Part shown: positions 9,518 to 20,133 of the stretch, piece after piece | How the letters are laid out: every line of letters begins with the position of its first letter | Position numbering within the stretch: the stretch's first letter is position 1 | NCBI GenBank assembly: GCA_015232405.1 | Contig: JADFZS010000029.1 | Span: 1-46,066 of the forward strand | DNA: 46,066 nucleotides | Reading direction: 5' to 3' | From: Magnetococcales bacterium | GTDB lineage: Bacteria; Pseudomonadota; Magnetococcia; Magnetococcales; JADFYX01 | Notes under the pieces: generated by a model | What the model was told of the DNA's origin: nothing | What the model saw: only the letters and a program-made list of their open reading frames with translations | Database searches by the model: none | Translations under genes and position numbers: made by a program

Positions 9518-10282
9518 TCAAAAATCACCGCTCTGTTTCAAATTTGGATTTGCAGGATCCATGATTACATCATCCAGTGGTTTGCCAGATATCAGGCGGT
9601 TTATCTTAGGTACTTGATATTTTATCGATGGTTTTTGGTTATCTTGTACATTTTGCGGAAAAGAGATACCAGTACCACCAATTCCACAATAACCTCCAGG
9701 GTTTTTGGCTAGATACTGTTGATGATACTCCTCGCCGTAATAGAATGGTCCTGCTGGTTTAATTTCTGTGGTTATAGATCCAACCCCCTTGGCTAACAAG
9801 GCTTGTTGATAACTATTGCGAGTAGATTCTGCTGCCAACCTCTGCTCTTCAGAATAGGTATAGATGCCGGATCGATACTGGGTTCCAACATCGTTGCCCT
9901 GTTTCATCCCTTGGGTAGGATTGTGTTGTTCCCAGAAAACCTTCAACAATTGAGCATAACTGATATGCTCGGGATCAAATATCACAAGCACAACCTCATT
10001 ATGGCCTGTCTGTCCTGAGCAGACCTCTTCGTAGGTTGGGTTTGGTGTGTAACCACCAGCATAACCCACAGCGGTAGTATAGACCCCTTTTAATTTCCAA
10101 AACATACGTTCCGCCCCCCAAAAACAGCCCAAGCCAAACATGGCTTGGCTGAGATGCTCTGCAAAAGGAGGGGTGATGGGATTACCATTTACAAAGTGTT
10201 TTGCTGGAGTAGTCATAGATATATCACGACCCACAAGAGCCTGAGCTTTGTCTACCATCTGAGTTTTACGGTTTGTAAACAT
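9518..10282 (-). CDS. msrA: Peptide-methionine (S)-S-oxide reductase MsrA
   Basis: 254 residues. Repairs methionine-S-sulfoxide in proteins with thioredoxin as reductant. The catalytic motif [11 protein letters not shown] begins near residue 52, followed by [22 protein letters not shown], the family signature, and by [13 protein letters not shown]. The long N- and C-terminal arms match the E. coli-type enzyme (~212 residues), here with an extra ~35 residues at the C-terminus. The C-terminal resolving region has [10 protein letters not shown], which carries a resolving Cys. GGAG stands 7 bases before the ATG. It is a single-gene unit and lacks a signal peptide, so it is probably cytosolic. It is a confident call. 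Confidence 0.97.
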   Translation of the reverse strand: MFTNRKTQMVDKAQALVGRDISMTTPAKHFVNGNPITPPFAEHLSQAMFGLGCFWGAERMFWKLKGVYTTAVGYAGGYTPNPTYEEVCSGQTGHNEVVLVIFDPEHISYAQLLKVFWEQHNPTQGMKQGNDVGTQYRSGIYTYSEEQRLAAESTRNSYQQALLAKGVGSITTEIKPAGPFYYGEEYHQQYLAKNPGGYCGIGGTGISFPQNVQDNQKPSIKYQVPKINRLISGKPLDDVIMDPANPNLKQSGDF

Positions 10283-10394
10283 TAAATATCTCCATTTAAT
10301 ATAAAAAATGGGGAGCCAAAACCATTTTTATGCCACCACCATTTTTTACCTTATGATACATAAATTTGTTGCTAAGGTAGAGCAATTGTTTGTT

Positions 10395-10407
10395 ATCCAT
10401 CATGGAT
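10395..10407. promoter_or_regulatory. Short palindrome upstream of the lipoprotein gene
   Basis: ATCCAT-c-ATGGAT is a perfect inverted repeat with a one-base centre, ~90 bp before the lipoprotein gene and ~115 bp before msrA on the other strand. Operator-like in shape only; no known consensus matched. Confidence 0.25.
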
Positions 10408-10497
10408 CATTGAAAATTATAGAAAGTTACTGGTAGATTTATCCATGTTTATTGCTGATACTGTGCTGTTCTAGGTTATAAAATCATAAATTTACAA

Positions 10498-10845
10498 ATG
10501 GAGAAAATTGTGGGAATTGTCAGGAATTTCTTGGTTTATATATTTATAACTGCTTTATTGATAGGTTGTGGGCAGGCCCGTTACATCACAAAAGAGTATG
10601 ATGGTGTTCCCAAAACAACTATATCCCTGCCTAACGGAGAGTATGAGATATTTAATAATAGCAAGGTAAACAGGCTGATGATAAGAACGAGTCACCTGAT
10701 TTTTGGTGGTGAAGCGACAGCTAAATCTTATAAAGCAGCACTTAACAGATATTTTAAGGAAAAACTAATGCGTAGAAATTGTGTGTTTGATAACGGTACT
10801 CAGATTTATGGTAAATGGTGGGAGTTCAGTTACAAATGCAACTAG
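10498..10845 (+). CDS. Small lipoprotein of unknown function
   Basis: 115 residues. A basic start and hydrophobic stretch end in a lipobox L-I-G-C (Cys ~23), predicting signal peptidase II cleavage and lipid anchoring. The mature ~90 residues contain an N-terminal strand-rich part, then a helix with K-A-A-L-N-R-Y-F, and end with Y-G-K-W-W-E-F-S-Y-K-C. Two further Cys (in RRNCVF and the last codons) may form a disulfide. No family recognised. The start could instead be the GTG at 10510. The gene ends against a bidirectional terminator shared with the convergent small gene. Confidence 0.7.
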   Translation: MEKIVGIVRNFLVYIFITALLIGCGQARYITKEYDGVPKTTISLPNGEYEIFNNSKVNRLMIRTSHLIFGGEATAKSYKAALNRYFKEKLMRRNCVFDNGTQIYGKWWEFSYKCN

Positions 10846-10866
10846 AATATTGCATCTTTGGTTTAA

Positions 10867-10913
10867 ACAGCTCTTTTTAAGTGGGCCAGATCTTAGCCCA
10901 TTTAAAGAGCTGT
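10867..10913. terminator. Bidirectional terminator-like hairpin between convergent genes
   Basis: ACAGCTCTTTTTAAGTGGGC pairs with GCCCATTTAAAGAGCTGT across a short loop, with one bulge. It fills the 72-bp space between the stop at 10845 and the stop at 10918. The AT-rich outer stem could serve as the U-run on either strand. Confidence 0.7.
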
Positions 10914-10917
10914 AAAC

Positions 10918-11115
10918 CTACCCTGACAATAAAACACCCTGTCCATCTTGCTGTGAACATCCTTTTATATTTGTAAATTTAATTATTATGCCGTCAGCCT
11001 CTAACTGGGGAGCAACAGCTTGAATATGTTCAAGCTTTACACATTCCATCAACAATTTTTCATCGTGGGATAAAAAGAAACCTTTAGAGTTTTTTCCAAG
11101 TATTAGATATTTCAT
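10918..11115 (-). CDS. Small conserved-looking hypothetical protein
   Basis: 65 residues, no signal peptide or membrane helix. It reads MKYLILGKNSKGFFLSHDEK at the start and ends near a G-C-S-Q-Q-D-G-Q-G segment. A strong GGGGAG Shine-Dalgarno lies 6 bases before the ATG, and a terminator hairpin follows the stop, which support a real gene. Function not recognised. Confidence 0.6.
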   Translation of the reverse strand: MKYLILGKNSKGFFLSHDEKLLMECVKLEHIQAVAPQLEADGIIIKFTNIKGCSQQDGQGVLLSG

Positions 11116-11584
11116 ACTGCTCTCCCCTACCCCACAAAAATCATTTTTTTTAACGTAAATTCAACATAACCAACAGGCTATTTAGTTGGATTAGCAGTAT
11201 TTGTATCAACACCGTAGCGAATAGATTAATCATAACAAACCCCCATCTTATATTAATCAATCATTACTCAGATATACTAGCAATCTCCTTAGCTTTACTA
11301 TTTGCTTAATACTTCAACTGCTTAATACGTGCCAGAAACTCTAACTCACTAATAAATTTGACGTAACTAGGATATAGTTTAATTGTTTAACAGCATTTTG
11401 GGAATTTATGTGCTATTATTGAAAGCAATTTTTACCTGATTGTGAAAATAATTCCCGGTTTGTAACGTAGTATTACATTGTAATATTTTTATACATAAAA
11501 GTGACATTGATAAGGTTTGCTTTTTTATATATTTTATTTAAATTCTTATACTAAGACTCTATTTAAGCCATAAAAGAATGTTAT
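11116..11584. other. Long AT-rich intergenic region between two divergent genes
   Basis: 469 bases upstream of both the small gene (leftward) and the hybrid kinase (rightward). Apart from the palindrome listed at 11471-11485 I see no ORF, RNA gene or repeat. Confidence 0.5.
11471..11485. promoter_or_regulatory. Perfect palindrome upstream of the hybrid kinase gene
   Basis: TATTACA-t-TGTAATA has 7-base arms around one base, 100 bp before the kinase ATG. It looks like a dimeric regulator site; the regulator is unknown. Confidence 0.3.
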
Positions 11585-14500
11585 ATGGAACATAAACCAC
11601 AAACAATTTTGATAGTTGATGATGTTCCCGGCAACATTAGAACATTGGCTGCTACCCTGGCTGTTGATTATGAGATTCTTTTTGCCAGCAGTGGAATTGA
11701 TGCTTTAGAAATAGTCATAGCAAAACAGGTAGATATGATTCTACTTGATGTTGACATGCCCAAAATGGACGGCTACGAGGTTTGTCGAAGATTAAAAGCT
11801 AAAGAGGAGACAAAAAATATTCCCGTGATTTTTGTTTCAGACAAGCAAGAGGTGTTTGATGAGACAAAAGGCTTTGATGTTGGTGCTGCTGACTATATGA
11901 CCAAACCTGTTAATTCTGCTGTGGTAAAAGCTAGGGTTAAAAACCATTTGGAGTTGCAGCGAGTTACACATGAGTTAATCACCGCCAAAAATACTGCTGA
12001 GCATGCAAGCCAAACAAGGGCAGTAACAAACCGTTTGCTATTTGATGCTTTGGAAAACCTTTCATTAAACGAGCACCTTGAAGAGTCTCTATTTTTAATT
12101 ACTGCTATTCCATGGTTTCCCTTAAAACAGAAGGGTGTTGTTTTTTTGTGGGATGAAGAGAGTGAAGAGCTGCAGCTAACTGTTGAACAGGGTATGCCAG
12201 CAAATTTTAGTGCCGATTTTGCCAACAATAAAAATGGGGTATGTCTATGTAGAGAGGTAGCCCAAACAAAAGAGGCTGTTTTTTCTAGCCACAGCGATGA
12301 TGTCACCGCTATAGCTTATGATTGTGATGATAAGCAAAAACACTTATGCCTACCCATTATGCTGGGTGATAAACTTTTGGGGGTGCTCTCTCTATTTGCA
12401 GCCCATGACCATATTATCACTGATGAAGAAAAGATATTTCTGAGGGTTATTGCCGGTACGCTAGCAAGTATAATTGTCCGCTGCCAACAGGAGGAGCAGT
12501 TGGCAAAAGCAAAAGAGGCTGCAGAACAAGCCAACCAAGCAAAAAGTGAATTTCTTGCCACCATGAGCCACGAAATTCGCACCCCCATGAATGTTATTAT
12601 TGGTTTGACCAAACTGGCAATTAGGTTAGACCCAGAACCCAAGCTCCACGACTACCTTAGCAAAGTTGAAAGTGCCTCTCACATATTACTGGGTCTGATT
12701 GACAATATTCTTGATTTTTCCAGAATTGAAGCAGGACAGATGCTTCTCGACTCAGTTGAGTTTGATCCCCATAATATGTTCAATGAGTTGGCAGATCTTT
12801 TCCATCAACAAATGGTGGAAAAAGATATTGAGCTTGTTATGTCTATACCACCTAATTTTTGTAACGCTGCCTATGGTGACTCTTTGCGGTTGGAACAGGT
12901 GTTGATAAATCTCACCAAAAATGCCCTGAAGTTTACCAAAGAGGGTTCAATAACCATTTCAGCCACCACAAAAGATAAGCAAGAATCCTCCCAAGAGTGG
13001 GTATTTTCCATCAGGGATACCGGTATAGGTATAGCCCCGGATGTATTACCTAAACTGTTTGAACCATTTGTACAGGCCGATAGCTCCACAACTAGAAAAT
13101 ATGGTGGCTCTGGACTGGGTTTGGCGATCTGTACCCGTTTGGTAGATATGATGGGTGGTAAAATTTGGGCCGATAGTATTGTTGGCAAAGGTTCAGTTTT
13201 CTATTTTAGTGTGGTTGTCCAATGTCGGGCAAAAAAAATGGAGCTGCCAAAGATACCCGACAAACTCAAAGATCTGCGAATCTTGGTGGTGGATGACAAC
13301 CCAATAGTCAGAAAAACCATAAGAGAGTTTCTTGAACAGTTCCAGTTTATGGTTGAAGAGGTTGGGTCTAGTGAAGAGGCAATAGCAAAACTTTTACAAG
13401 ATAATACAAAACCAAACCCCATAGAGCTGGTTTTGATGGATTTAACAATGCCTGATATTGATGGCATTACCGCAACGGCTGAGATCAAAAAAAGACTCTG
13501 CATGGATGTATCCCAAGGACATTTGCCCAAGGTGATTCTGTTGACATCTCAAGATATTGAGAGGGCAAAATCTAATATTTTAAGTAGTGAGTTGGACTAT
13601 ATTCTAGAAAAGCCAATTTCAAATTCAAGACTGTTGGATACCATAATGATGGTATTTGGCGAAAAACAAATTAGACATGACCAGCTAAGTAAGGTACTGG
13701 CTAACGAAAATGAGACAAAGGCAAAAATTGGCAGTGCTAAAATATTGGTGATAGATGACAATGAGATCAATCAGGATGTCGCAAAAGGTCTGTTAGAGCA
13801 GGTTGGATTGATGGTGAAATGTGTCGGCAGCGGCAGGGAGGGAGTATCTGCATTGCAGCGCGACAGCTACGATGCTGTTTTAATGGATGTACAAATGCCA
13901 GACTGGGACGGTTACCAAACAACACAACATATTCGTAGTGAACCCCGTTTTGCCAAACTGCCCATTATCGCCATGACTGCCAACGCAATGCCAGAGGATC
14001 AAAAAAAATGTATTGCTGCTGGTATGAACGACCATTTAGCCAAACCAGTACGCCCTGAAAGGTTATACTCCACTTTAACAAAATGGATAAGCAACAAAAC
14101 CCCGCTTAAAACCAAACAAGATGATGAGAACAACCATGAGGCCCCATTTTTGGCTCTGCCAGATATCGATACAGATGAGGGTTTAAAACGTATGGGGGGC
14201 AATAGAGATTCCTATCTACGGCTATTAATTAGAGTTAGAGAAGACCACGCTAAAGATTCTGAGGCGATTAAAAACGCTTTACAACAAAAGGATATAAAGA
14301 CCGCCCAAAGAATTACCCACACAATTAAGGGGGTTGCTGGTGCTATCGGGGCGAAATCTCTTAGAAAACAGGCAATATACCTAGAGGATATTTTGCTGCA
14401 AAACAACTACGACAAACTACCCCAAGCTCTATCCAAATTTGATTTAGCCCTTGAAAAACTCCTGGAGTCACTTGCTATATTGAAAGAAAAACAAGAAACT

Positions 14501-14770
14501 ATCACCACTGTATCTGCTACAAACAAAGAACTTGACCCAATAAAATTGCTACCTCTATTGGCAGATCTTGAAGAGCTTTTAAAACGCAATAGCTATGATT
14601 CCACTTCTGTACGTGATGGGATACGTGATAATGTTACAGGAACAGACCAAGAGCGACTTTTTAGTATCCTAGAAAATCATCTTAACCGTTATGATTTTAA
14701 ACAAGCTTTGGTAACCTTACATGAAATTTCTAAAAATATGATTAGCTTGCTGGAGAAAAATGACCAATGA
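11585..14770 (+). CDS. Soluble hybrid sensor histidine kinase (REC-GAF-HisKA-HATPase-REC-REC-Hpt)
   Basis: 1061 residues, no membrane helix. Order: receiver 1 (~5-125, phospho-acceptor in [12 protein letters not shown]); GAF-like sensor (~145-305); HisKA with phospho-His329 in [10 protein letters not shown]; HATPase_c with DTGIGI and GSGLGLAI boxes (to ~545); receiver 2 (~563-690, [13 protein letters not shown]); receiver 3 (~718-840, [14 protein letters not shown]); Hpt domain (~870-965, phospho-His in ITHTIKG). All domains for a full His-Asp-His-Asp relay are intact. The leading receiver suggests that another kinase can feed into it. Its stop overlaps the start of the next response regulator by 4 bases (ATGA), so the two are co-translated partners. 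Stimulus unknown; a GAF domain and no membrane segment suggest a cytosolic signal. Confidence 0.93.
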   Translation: MEHKPQTILIVDDVPGNIRTLAATLAVDYEILFASSGIDALEIVIAKQVDMILLDVDMPKMDGYEVCRRLKAKEETKNIPVIFVSDKQEVFDETKGFDVGAADYMTKPVNSAVVKARVKNHLELQRVTHELITAKNTAEHASQTRAVTNRLLFDALENLSLNEHLEESLFLITAIPWFPLKQKGVVFLWDEESEELQLTVEQGMPANFSADFANNKNGVCLCREVAQTKEAVFSSHSDDVTAIAYDCDDKQKHLCLPIMLGDKLLGVLSLFAAHDHIITDEEKIFLRVIAGTLASIIVRCQQEEQLAKAKEAAEQANQAKSEFLATMSHEIRTPMNVIIGLTKLAIRLDPEPKLHDYLSKVESASHILLGLIDNILDFSRIEAGQMLLDSVEFDPHNMFNELADLFHQQMVEKDIELVMSIPPNFCNAAYGDSLRLEQVLINLTKNALKFTKEGSITISATTKDKQESSQEWVFSIRDTGIGIAPDVLPKLFEPFVQADSSTTRKYGGSGLGLAICTRLVDMMGGKIWADSIVGKGSVFYFSVVVQCRAKKMELPKIPDKLKDLRILVVDDNPIVRKTIREFLEQFQFMVEEVGSSEEAIAKLLQDNTKPNPIELVLMDLTMPDIDGITATAEIKKRLCMDVSQGHLPKVILLTSQDIERAKSNILSSELDYILEKPISNSRLLDTIMMVFGEKQIRHDQLSKVLANENETKAKIGSAKILVIDDNEINQDVAKGLLEQVGLMVKCVGSGREGVSALQRDSYDAVLMDVQMPDWDGYQTTQHIRSEPRFAKLPIIAMTANAMPEDQKKCIAAGMNDHLAKPVRPERLYSTLTKWISNKTPLKTKQDDENNHEAPFLALPDIDTDEGLKRMGGNRDSYLRLLIRVREDHAKDSEAIKNALQQKDIKTAQRITHTIKGVAGAIGAKSLRKQAIYLEDILLQNNYDKLPQALSKFDLALEKLLESLAILKEKQETITTVSATNKELDPIKLLPLLADLEELLKRNSYDSTSVRDGIRDNVTGTDQERLFSILENHLNRYDFKQALVTLHEISKNMISLLEKNDQ

Positions 14771-15519
14771 GTAAAAAAAAGAGAAAGAAAAGAGTTCTCA
14801 TAGTAGATGACGAACCCGCAAATATTGATGTTCTTGTTGAAACCCTAAAGGGCTACGAACGTAGTATCGCCCTGAATGGTGAACAGGCTCTCGAAGTAGC
14901 CCGTTCTGAACCAGCACCAGACATAATACTGCTGGACATCATGATGCCTGGCATGGATGGCTATGAGGTTATCAAACAGCTCAAAGCCGATGATAAGACC
15001 AAGGATATCCCGGTTATATTCATTACTGCCATGGATAAACAGGATGATGAAGCCATGGGGCTGGCCCTTGGAGCTGTTGATTATATCACCAAGCCAATTT
15101 CTGTCACCATTGTTCAAGCTCGGGTGAAGACCCATTTAAAACTTAGAATGGCCCATCTACAAGAACTTGAAAATCAACGTCTGAAAAATGAACTAATAAA
15201 ACAAGAGGCAAATAAAATTACAGCACAAAACATGGTTGAAACCTTAGACACAACCATAAATGCTGTGGTGCACATGCTTGCAAATGCAGCAACCTCCATC
15301 GTAATTCTTCAACAGTGTTATAACTCTGAAACCCTAACTAAAAATAGAATTGATAATGCTGTCAACGAAATGTTTAAAGCTCTGAAGGATATTGAAAATT
15401 TAAGTGCAGCAAATGGTATTGAGTTTGGTGAATCTGATAATGGGATTCATTTTGAAATTGGTACAGATGAGGTGAAATTTAAGGGGCGTTATAAATCCCT
15501 AGCCAAAGAAGATTTATAA
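14767..15519 (+). CDS. Response regulator with REC and helical C-terminus
   Basis: 250 residues. Residues ~8-125 are a receiver domain: VLIVDDEP, phospho-Asp in [16 protein letters not shown], the Thr/Lys switch residues in FITAMD and YITKPIS. A coiled-coil-like linker (~130-165) follows, then ~85 residues of helical sequence without DNA-binding, HD-GYP or GGDEF motifs. The helical part ([11 protein letters not shown]) may bind a partner protein. It overlaps the kinase gene and is presumably its target. Seventeen bases downstream lies a truncated binding-protein gene, probably once part of the same operon. Confidence 0.85.
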   Translation: MSKKKRKKRVLIVDDEPANIDVLVETLKGYERSIALNGEQALEVARSEPAPDIILLDIMMPGMDGYEVIKQLKADDKTKDIPVIFITAMDKQDDEAMGLALGAVDYITKPISVTIVQARVKTHLKLRMAHLQELENQRLKNELIKQEANKITAQNMVETLDTTINAVVHMLANAATSIVILQQCYNSETLTKNRIDNAVNEMFKALKDIENLSAANGIEFGESDNGIHFEIGTDEVKFKGRYKSLAKEDL

Positions 15520-15535
15520 AATATAACCGGGTATT

Positions 15536-15739
15536 ATGAGCACAAACAAAACCCCACAGTATAAAGAGGTAAACAGAGTTAGCTGGGCTGCTAAATTACT
15601 TACCGCTTTGGCTGTTTTTGTTTGTCTGTTTGCTGCTACACCAATCATAGGTGAAGCAAAAGAGACCATTGTTTGGCTACACCCGGATTTTCCTCCGATA
15701 TATATAGTAGATGGAGCCGCAACGCCTGATCATGATTAA
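15536..15739 (+). pseudogene. Truncated periplasmic binding-protein gene
   Basis: 67 codons. A Sec signal peptide (hydrophobic stretch ~22-37, cleavage near GEAK) is followed by ETIVWLHPDFPPIYIVDG, which matches the first strand of periplasmic solute-binding domains (the TIGR02285-like group often found beside signalling genes). The frame then stops at 15737-15739, where 200 or more further residues would be expected. No binding-protein sequence resumes in the 30 bases before the convergent YkgJ-like gene. It is probably a deletion remnant of a sensor input protein for the kinase pair upstream. Confidence 0.6.
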
Positions 15740-15769
15740 TGGTGATAGCAATAACCGTTTTTCTGCTCA

Positions 15770-16477
15770 TTAATATTCAACCGACTCTATGAGTTCTTTA
15801 GGTTTTTTAAGGCTTTTTAGGTGAGCCTTGATATATGGATTGTACTGCTTTTTTATATCTTTAAAGCCTGTTTTCAGTCTTTGTTTATCAATCACATGAT
15901 AAACAACGGTAATCTTCTGCCCCTCTTCTGTTTGTTGATAGAATCTCTTTTTGGTGAACAGTCCATAAAAATCCAATTTACGACAAAAATCTCTTGTCTC
16001 TTCAACAAAGTCAGTTTTTTTTGGTGCTCCTATACTGGCAACAAAGTTATCAGCTAAGGAGCCATCTTCATTTAATAGTTGTGTTCCAGGGCTATTAACC
16101 TCCAAAGCTGGACATCTTTCGTCCATCTCCAGTGTGTATGGAAAACCTGCAAATGGCTCTTCTTCAACTCTTTTTTTAGCTATAAAACGAAATGGAAAAT
16201 GGTGGCAGGCAACAGGGCGGTGAGTATCGTAGATGGTACAACGTTTTTTTTGTCGATCAAGGTAGGGACAAGCAAGACCGGGAAGCAGGGTGTATATCAT
16301 ACCCGGCCAAAACTCACCATATATCTTTTGAAAAATTATGGGAAAATATTTTGCAGTATCGACAAAATCTATAAGAGGGACAAAACCGACAGTAAACAGT
16401 GAGCCGTCACAACAGTTATTACACTCCCCACATTGTGAAAACACCATCCCTTTATGTTTTTCCGGGTCAAGATCCAT
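15770..16477 (-). CDS. YkgJ-family Cys-cluster protein
   Basis: 235 residues. The N-terminal CGECNNCCDG (Cys16, 19, 22, 23) is the CxxCxxCC signature of the YkgJ/UPF0153 family, thought to bind zinc or an iron-sulfur cluster. Two further conserved features follow: L-A-C-P-Y-L-D-x-x-x-x-R-C-T-I-Y and R-P-V-A-C-H-H-F-P. The role of the family is not established; metal binding is the only safe statement. No signal peptide. It is convergent with the truncated binding-protein gene and 66 bp downstream of the OGT-like gene on the same strand. The Shine-Dalgarno is weak. Confidence 0.8.
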   Translation of the reverse strand: MDLDPEKHKGMVFSQCGECNNCCDGSLFTVGFVPLIDFVDTAKYFPIIFQKIYGEFWPGMIYTLLPGLACPYLDRQKKRCTIYDTHRPVACHHFPFRFIAKKRVEEEPFAGFPYTLEMDERCPALEVNSPGTQLLNEDGSLADNFVASIGAPKKTDFVEETRDFCRKLDFYGLFTKKRFYQQTEEGQKITVVYHVIDKQRLKTGFKDIKKQYNPYIKAHLKSLKKPKELIESVEY

Positions 16478-16542
16478 AGGTAGAATACTCTTTTTTTAAA
16501 TTGTTAGCCTGTTGTTTACAATTAAAATTGCCTGCACTTCTG

Positions 16543-19056
16543 CTATTTTGACATGGCTTTAGCAACTGTAGTTTCAAAAAACTTCTCAAACTCTCTCACT
16601 GTATTACTGTCTTCAATTATTTTATGGGAGTTGGCTTTAATTTTATCGACTATTGTCTTGCGCCATTTTGCATCATTGGCTAAACGGTAGGCCAAATCTA
16701 TATATTGTTCTGCATCTTTTGCTACCAGATCCATCACCCCCATGAGTTTGTAACATGCCAGTGTGATTCGACCACGCTGAAACTCACCCGGTAATGTTAC
16801 CACGGGTGCACCAACTGAGATAGCTTCTGATGTAGTTTTGCCTCCTGAAAAATGGAAGGTATCAAGTACAACATCTGCTATCTGAAATAGAGTTACAAAT
16901 TGATCTGGACTCAACCTTGGTAAAAACAGTATCTGTTCTGATCTGTTTACCGTTAAATTTTGCCAACGTTTACGCAACAGTTTTTCCCAATTGTCATGTT
17001 TACCGGCAATAAACACCACCCAACCATTAGGGTCTTTTACTAGAAGATCCATAATTGCATAATCAAAATCGGGGTGGAGCTTATATAATGTCTGTGAGCA
17101 TACATATATATTTCCACCATCCGGTAGAGAAAAATCAGAACGTGATGGCTGTTTGTTTGTGATCTTGGCAGGATAATAATAACATGGCAGACGTTGCATC
17201 AGATACAGAGTCTCTGAATAGTGCCGCTGGGCATCTGCTTTTTCTAAACACTGAGTGGAGATGAAATAGTCCATATTGGGGATACCCGTGGTAATGGGGT
17301 GTCCAAGGGTGGTGCATTGAACCGGAGCCAGCCTGAAAAATGCCATATAGTATGTAAATGGACACATTCCGATATCTGGATAATAGAGCACATCTAAATT
17401 TTCTTGCAACACTCTATTTTTTGTACTCTCCAACTCCCGATTAATAGCAACCACCTTGTCAGCCAGTGAATCTATCTGGCGGGAATAGTCATCCTGATTA
17501 TCCGGTAAACGGAAAACAACTATTTCAAAACGGTCACGGTTTAAATGTTGGATTATCCCCTTGTTAAGATAACCAATTGTATGACCATACAAAAAGGATG
17601 ATAAAAACCCAATGCGCAGTTTGTTTTGCGGCTTTTTCTCTATTTTGATCCCTTTGGCTGGTGAAGAGAGCATGGGAAAGCTATGGAGAAACAGCTGGGC
17701 TATCTGGCTTTGCAGCTCCCTTTCATTCAGGCCGTGGTAAGCAGAATAAAAATTTGTGATATTGACTTTTTCAAGTGGCTCCCCACTACTTACAAATAGG
17801 TTTTTAAGTTTGGCGATCTCTTTTTGTAGCCCATCTCTAAATGAGTTGACCTGTTTTAAGGATGAAATTATTGGGGATTGGCTTAAAGCTATTTTTATTT
17901 TTAATTCTAATGTTGGTTGAATTGCATCCGCCTTTTTGAACCACCCCAACCCCTCTTCCAAATCCCCATAATCAACCTTAAGATCTCCGATATTATTGTA
18001 AGCTAGAACATAGTTGGGGTCCACAGCTATGGCCTGCTTGTAACAATCATAGGCTTTATTGGTTTTATATTGGCTTTTTAATATATTGCCGAGATTATTG
18101 TGATAGTTTGGGTTGTTGGGTTGTATGGCAATGGCTTTTTCGTAGCTATTAATTGCATCTGTTAGTTTACCTTGAGCTTTATAGATATTGGCAATATATA
18201 GATAGGCCTCTGTATAATCTGGTTTTTGCAAAAGCACATTGTTAAAACAGATATGGGCATCATCTGCCCTGCCGATATAATAATACGCAAGACCCATACT
18301 ATAGTGGGCCTCAGCTAGATTTGGTAACAGGGTTATAGCTTTTTGCAAACAGTCAACAGCCTCTTCATACTGGTATTGTTCAATTAAAACAGTACCAAGA
18401 TTGTAATAGGCATCACCATAATCAGGCTTTTGCAAAATTGCTTTTTTATAGTTGCTTATGGATTCATCCACCCTGCCCTGACTTTTAGCAATTGTAGCAT
18501 AGTTACAAAGTGCGATGGGGTTGTCTGGTTGGATATCAATGCCTGTTTTGTACCATTTTTCAGCCTGATCCAAATTGCCAGCTTTATGAAAAAAAATTGC
18601 TAGCTGTAATAAATTTTCCAAGCTAACCATGGGGCTTTGATTTTTAACAAGCTCCTTGATTTTAACTAAAATCAGATTGAAATATTGCAATATTTCACTA
18701 TTTTCAGGATCTTTTTTAAGTCCTGCCTGTAAAACATTACAAGCGTTGGCAATCTGCCCAATTTGATCCAGAGAGATAGCAAGGTTGTAATATAACAACC
18801 CCCGATTGTTATCAATCTCTATGGCACGGTTAAACTGGTTTATTGCAAGATCATGACGGTTGAGCCTTTGGGCTATAACCCCCAATAAATTAATCGTATC
18901 TATATGGTTGGGGACCGTTTTTAGAATTGCCGTACACAACTGGTCTGACTCTGTATAGCGTTGTGAGTTAAAGCTTGTCAGTGCCTGTTTAAATACTTCG
19001 TCTACGGTTGGTTGTGGTTGGCTTGTGCTTGATGATGTTGTGTTATTCTCAGTCAT
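16543..19056 (-). CDS. TPR protein with O-GlcNAc transferase (SPINDLY/GT41)-like domain
   Basis: About 837 residues from the ATG at 19056, chosen over a GTG nine codons earlier because GAGAA precedes it. The first half (~20-400) holds about ten tetratricopeptide repeats of the type Y-x-x-A-I-x-x-x-P-x-x-A-D-A-Y-Y-N-L-G. The second half resembles the catalytic region of O-GlcNAc transferases and SPINDLY: LRIGFLSSFLYGHTIGYL, a Q-C-T-T-L-G-H-P box, F-L-P-R-L-S-P-D-Q-F and the donor-site run DVVLDTFHFSGGKTTSEAISVGAPVVTLPG. Such bacterial proteins commonly glycosylate flagellin or surface components. The gene stands alone. A second, unrelated TPR-glycosyltransferase is at 2554-4605. Confidence 0.88.
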   Translation of the reverse strand: MTENNTTSSSTSQPQPTVDEVFKQALTSFNSQRYTESDQLCTAILKTVPNHIDTINLLGVIAQRLNRHDLAINQFNRAIEIDNNRGLLYYNLAISLDQIGQIANACNVLQAGLKKDPENSEILQYFNLILVKIKELVKNQSPMVSLENLLQLAIFFHKAGNLDQAEKWYKTGIDIQPDNPIALCNYATIAKSQGRVDESISNYKKAILQKPDYGDAYYNLGTVLIEQYQYEEAVDCLQKAITLLPNLAEAHYSMGLAYYYIGRADDAHICFNNVLLQKPDYTEAYLYIANIYKAQGKLTDAINSYEKAIAIQPNNPNYHNNLGNILKSQYKTNKAYDCYKQAIAVDPNYVLAYNNIGDLKVDYGDLEEGLGWFKKADAIQPTLELKIKIALSQSPIISSLKQVNSFRDGLQKEIAKLKNLFVSSGEPLEKVNITNFYSAYHGLNERELQSQIAQLFLHSFPMLSSPAKGIKIEKKPQNKLRIGFLSSFLYGHTIGYLNKGIIQHLNRDRFEIVVFRLPDNQDDYSRQIDSLADKVVAINRELESTKNRVLQENLDVLYYPDIGMCPFTYYMAFFRLAPVQCTTLGHPITTGIPNMDYFISTQCLEKADAQRHYSETLYLMQRLPCYYYPAKITNKQPSRSDFSLPDGGNIYVCSQTLYKLHPDFDYAIMDLLVKDPNGWVVFIAGKHDNWEKLLRKRWQNLTVNRSEQILFLPRLSPDQFVTLFQIADVVLDTFHFSGGKTTSEAISVGAPVVTLPGEFQRGRITLACYKLMGVMDLVAKDAEQYIDLAYRLANDAKWRKTIVDKIKANSHKIIEDSNTVREFEKFFETTVAKAMSK

Positions 19057-19281
19057 TATTATTCTCAATAAAATTTCTTTCACTTGGCAAATTTATTGTG
19101 CCATAAACTACCATTGTGTCAATCAACCTATTGATCTTGTTTTTTACGGAACAAATTAATTTCAAAATTGTCTAAGTTTAAAGGGAAAGCAACTATGGGT
19201 TTTCTATAGCAGTTAAATCAAAAAAGCTTATACAAACATATGGTTTGGTCTGTTTTTTTACACCAATCAAGGGAGTAAGAG

Positions 19282-19683
19282 ATGAACGTCAAATCAACCA
19301 GAACTACCCAAGAACAGCAGCAACTTGCTCTCCTTATTGGAAAGTGTAGTGGCGAAGCAGAACCAGAAAAACTCTACAACCATCTTATGGCATTAAAAAC
19401 CTACCTGTTGGTTTCCATGATCCAACAGAACACACTGGCCTACCAAATTCGTGATGGACAGATAGTTGAAGGCAGGATTGAGGATACTTTGATAGAGAAA
19501 TGTCTGCGTTGTACTGGTGAAAATAAAAAGATCATGCAAAAGCTGCATAGGCTCCTAAGACACTATGAAAATGGCGGAACAAACTCAATGGAGTTTCGGG
19601 TCAATGCCCACCAGATAGTCCACAAATTAGAAAAGTGTATGGGACGGTTTAATAATATAATCGATAATCTGGATAGGAGCTAA
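19282..19683 (+). CDS. Hypothetical helical protein
   Basis: 133 residues, alpha-helical and charged, no signal peptide or membrane segment. Three Cys (in GKCSG, KCLRC) and a C-rich spacing C-L-R-C near residue 74 might bind a metal, which is speculative. GGGAG precedes the ATG at good distance and a strong terminator overlaps the stop, so this is a well-bounded single gene. No family recognised. Confidence 0.7.
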   Translation: MNVKSTRTTQEQQQLALLIGKCSGEAEPEKLYNHLMALKTYLLVSMIQQNTLAYQIRDGQIVEGRIEDTLIEKCLRCTGENKKIMQKLHRLLRHYENGGTNSMEFRVNAHQIVHKLEKCMGRFNNIIDNLDRS

Positions 19684-19709
19684 ACAACTCCTATCCAGAT
19701 TGTTTTTTT
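19666..19709 (+). terminator. Intrinsic terminator overlapping the end of the helical hypothetical gene
   Basis: AATCTGGATAGGAG pairs perfectly with CTCCTATCCAGATT around an 8-base loop and is followed by GTTTTTTT. The stem contains the last codons and stop of the gene. Confidence 0.9.
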
Positions 19710-19713
19710 GAAA

Positions 19714-20133
19714 TTAGTTTTGTAGATCCCACGGTAACCAGGAGGCCGGGCCGTTGGTTGGATAGTCGCCACCGACGTAGGGGTATAAAAATCCGCTATC
19801 CCAATCACTGGGGTGATAATAACCGCTGCGGTCTGGGTAGTATTGGTCGCCATAGTTGGAATTATATCCCTCTCTACTGTTGGGATAGTACCCTCCCCTG
19901 TTGCTAGCTTTCAATCCATCTTGAAAACCCTTACGGTATGCCTCAGAATCTGTATTTTCGTAGGTTTTTTGTTGGGAGTTTGGCCCATTAACATTAGGAT
20001 AATATCTGCCTCCTTGTTGCTGCTCTTCACCACTGGCAGAACCCCAACCCCAAGCATCGCTGGTATCTGGTGTTAACAGGATTGTTGACCCTAACAAAAC
20101 AGCAACCGACAGGGTAGCGATAGTACTCTTCAT
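19714..20133 (-). CDS. Secreted Gly/Tyr/Pro-rich protein
   Basis: 139 residues. A clear Sec signal peptide (MKSTIATLSVAVLLGS onward, cleavage near DAWG) is followed by low-complexity sequence rich in Gly, Tyr, Pro, Asn, Ser and Gln, with repeated Y-Y-P and G-Y-Y-x-P units. This composition suggests an extracellular or periplasmic matrix-type protein; no domain is recognised. A short ordered stretch, EAYRKGFQDGLKA, is the only predicted helix. GGAG lies 9 bases before the ATG. Convergent with the preceding gene. Confidence 0.75.
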   Translation of the reverse strand: MKSTIATLSVAVLLGSTILLTPDTSDAWGWGSASGEEQQQGGRYYPNVNGPNSQQKTYENTDSEAYRKGFQDGLKASNRGGYYPNSREGYNSNYGDQYYPDRSGYYHPSDWDSGFLYPYVGGDYPTNGPASWLPWDLQN

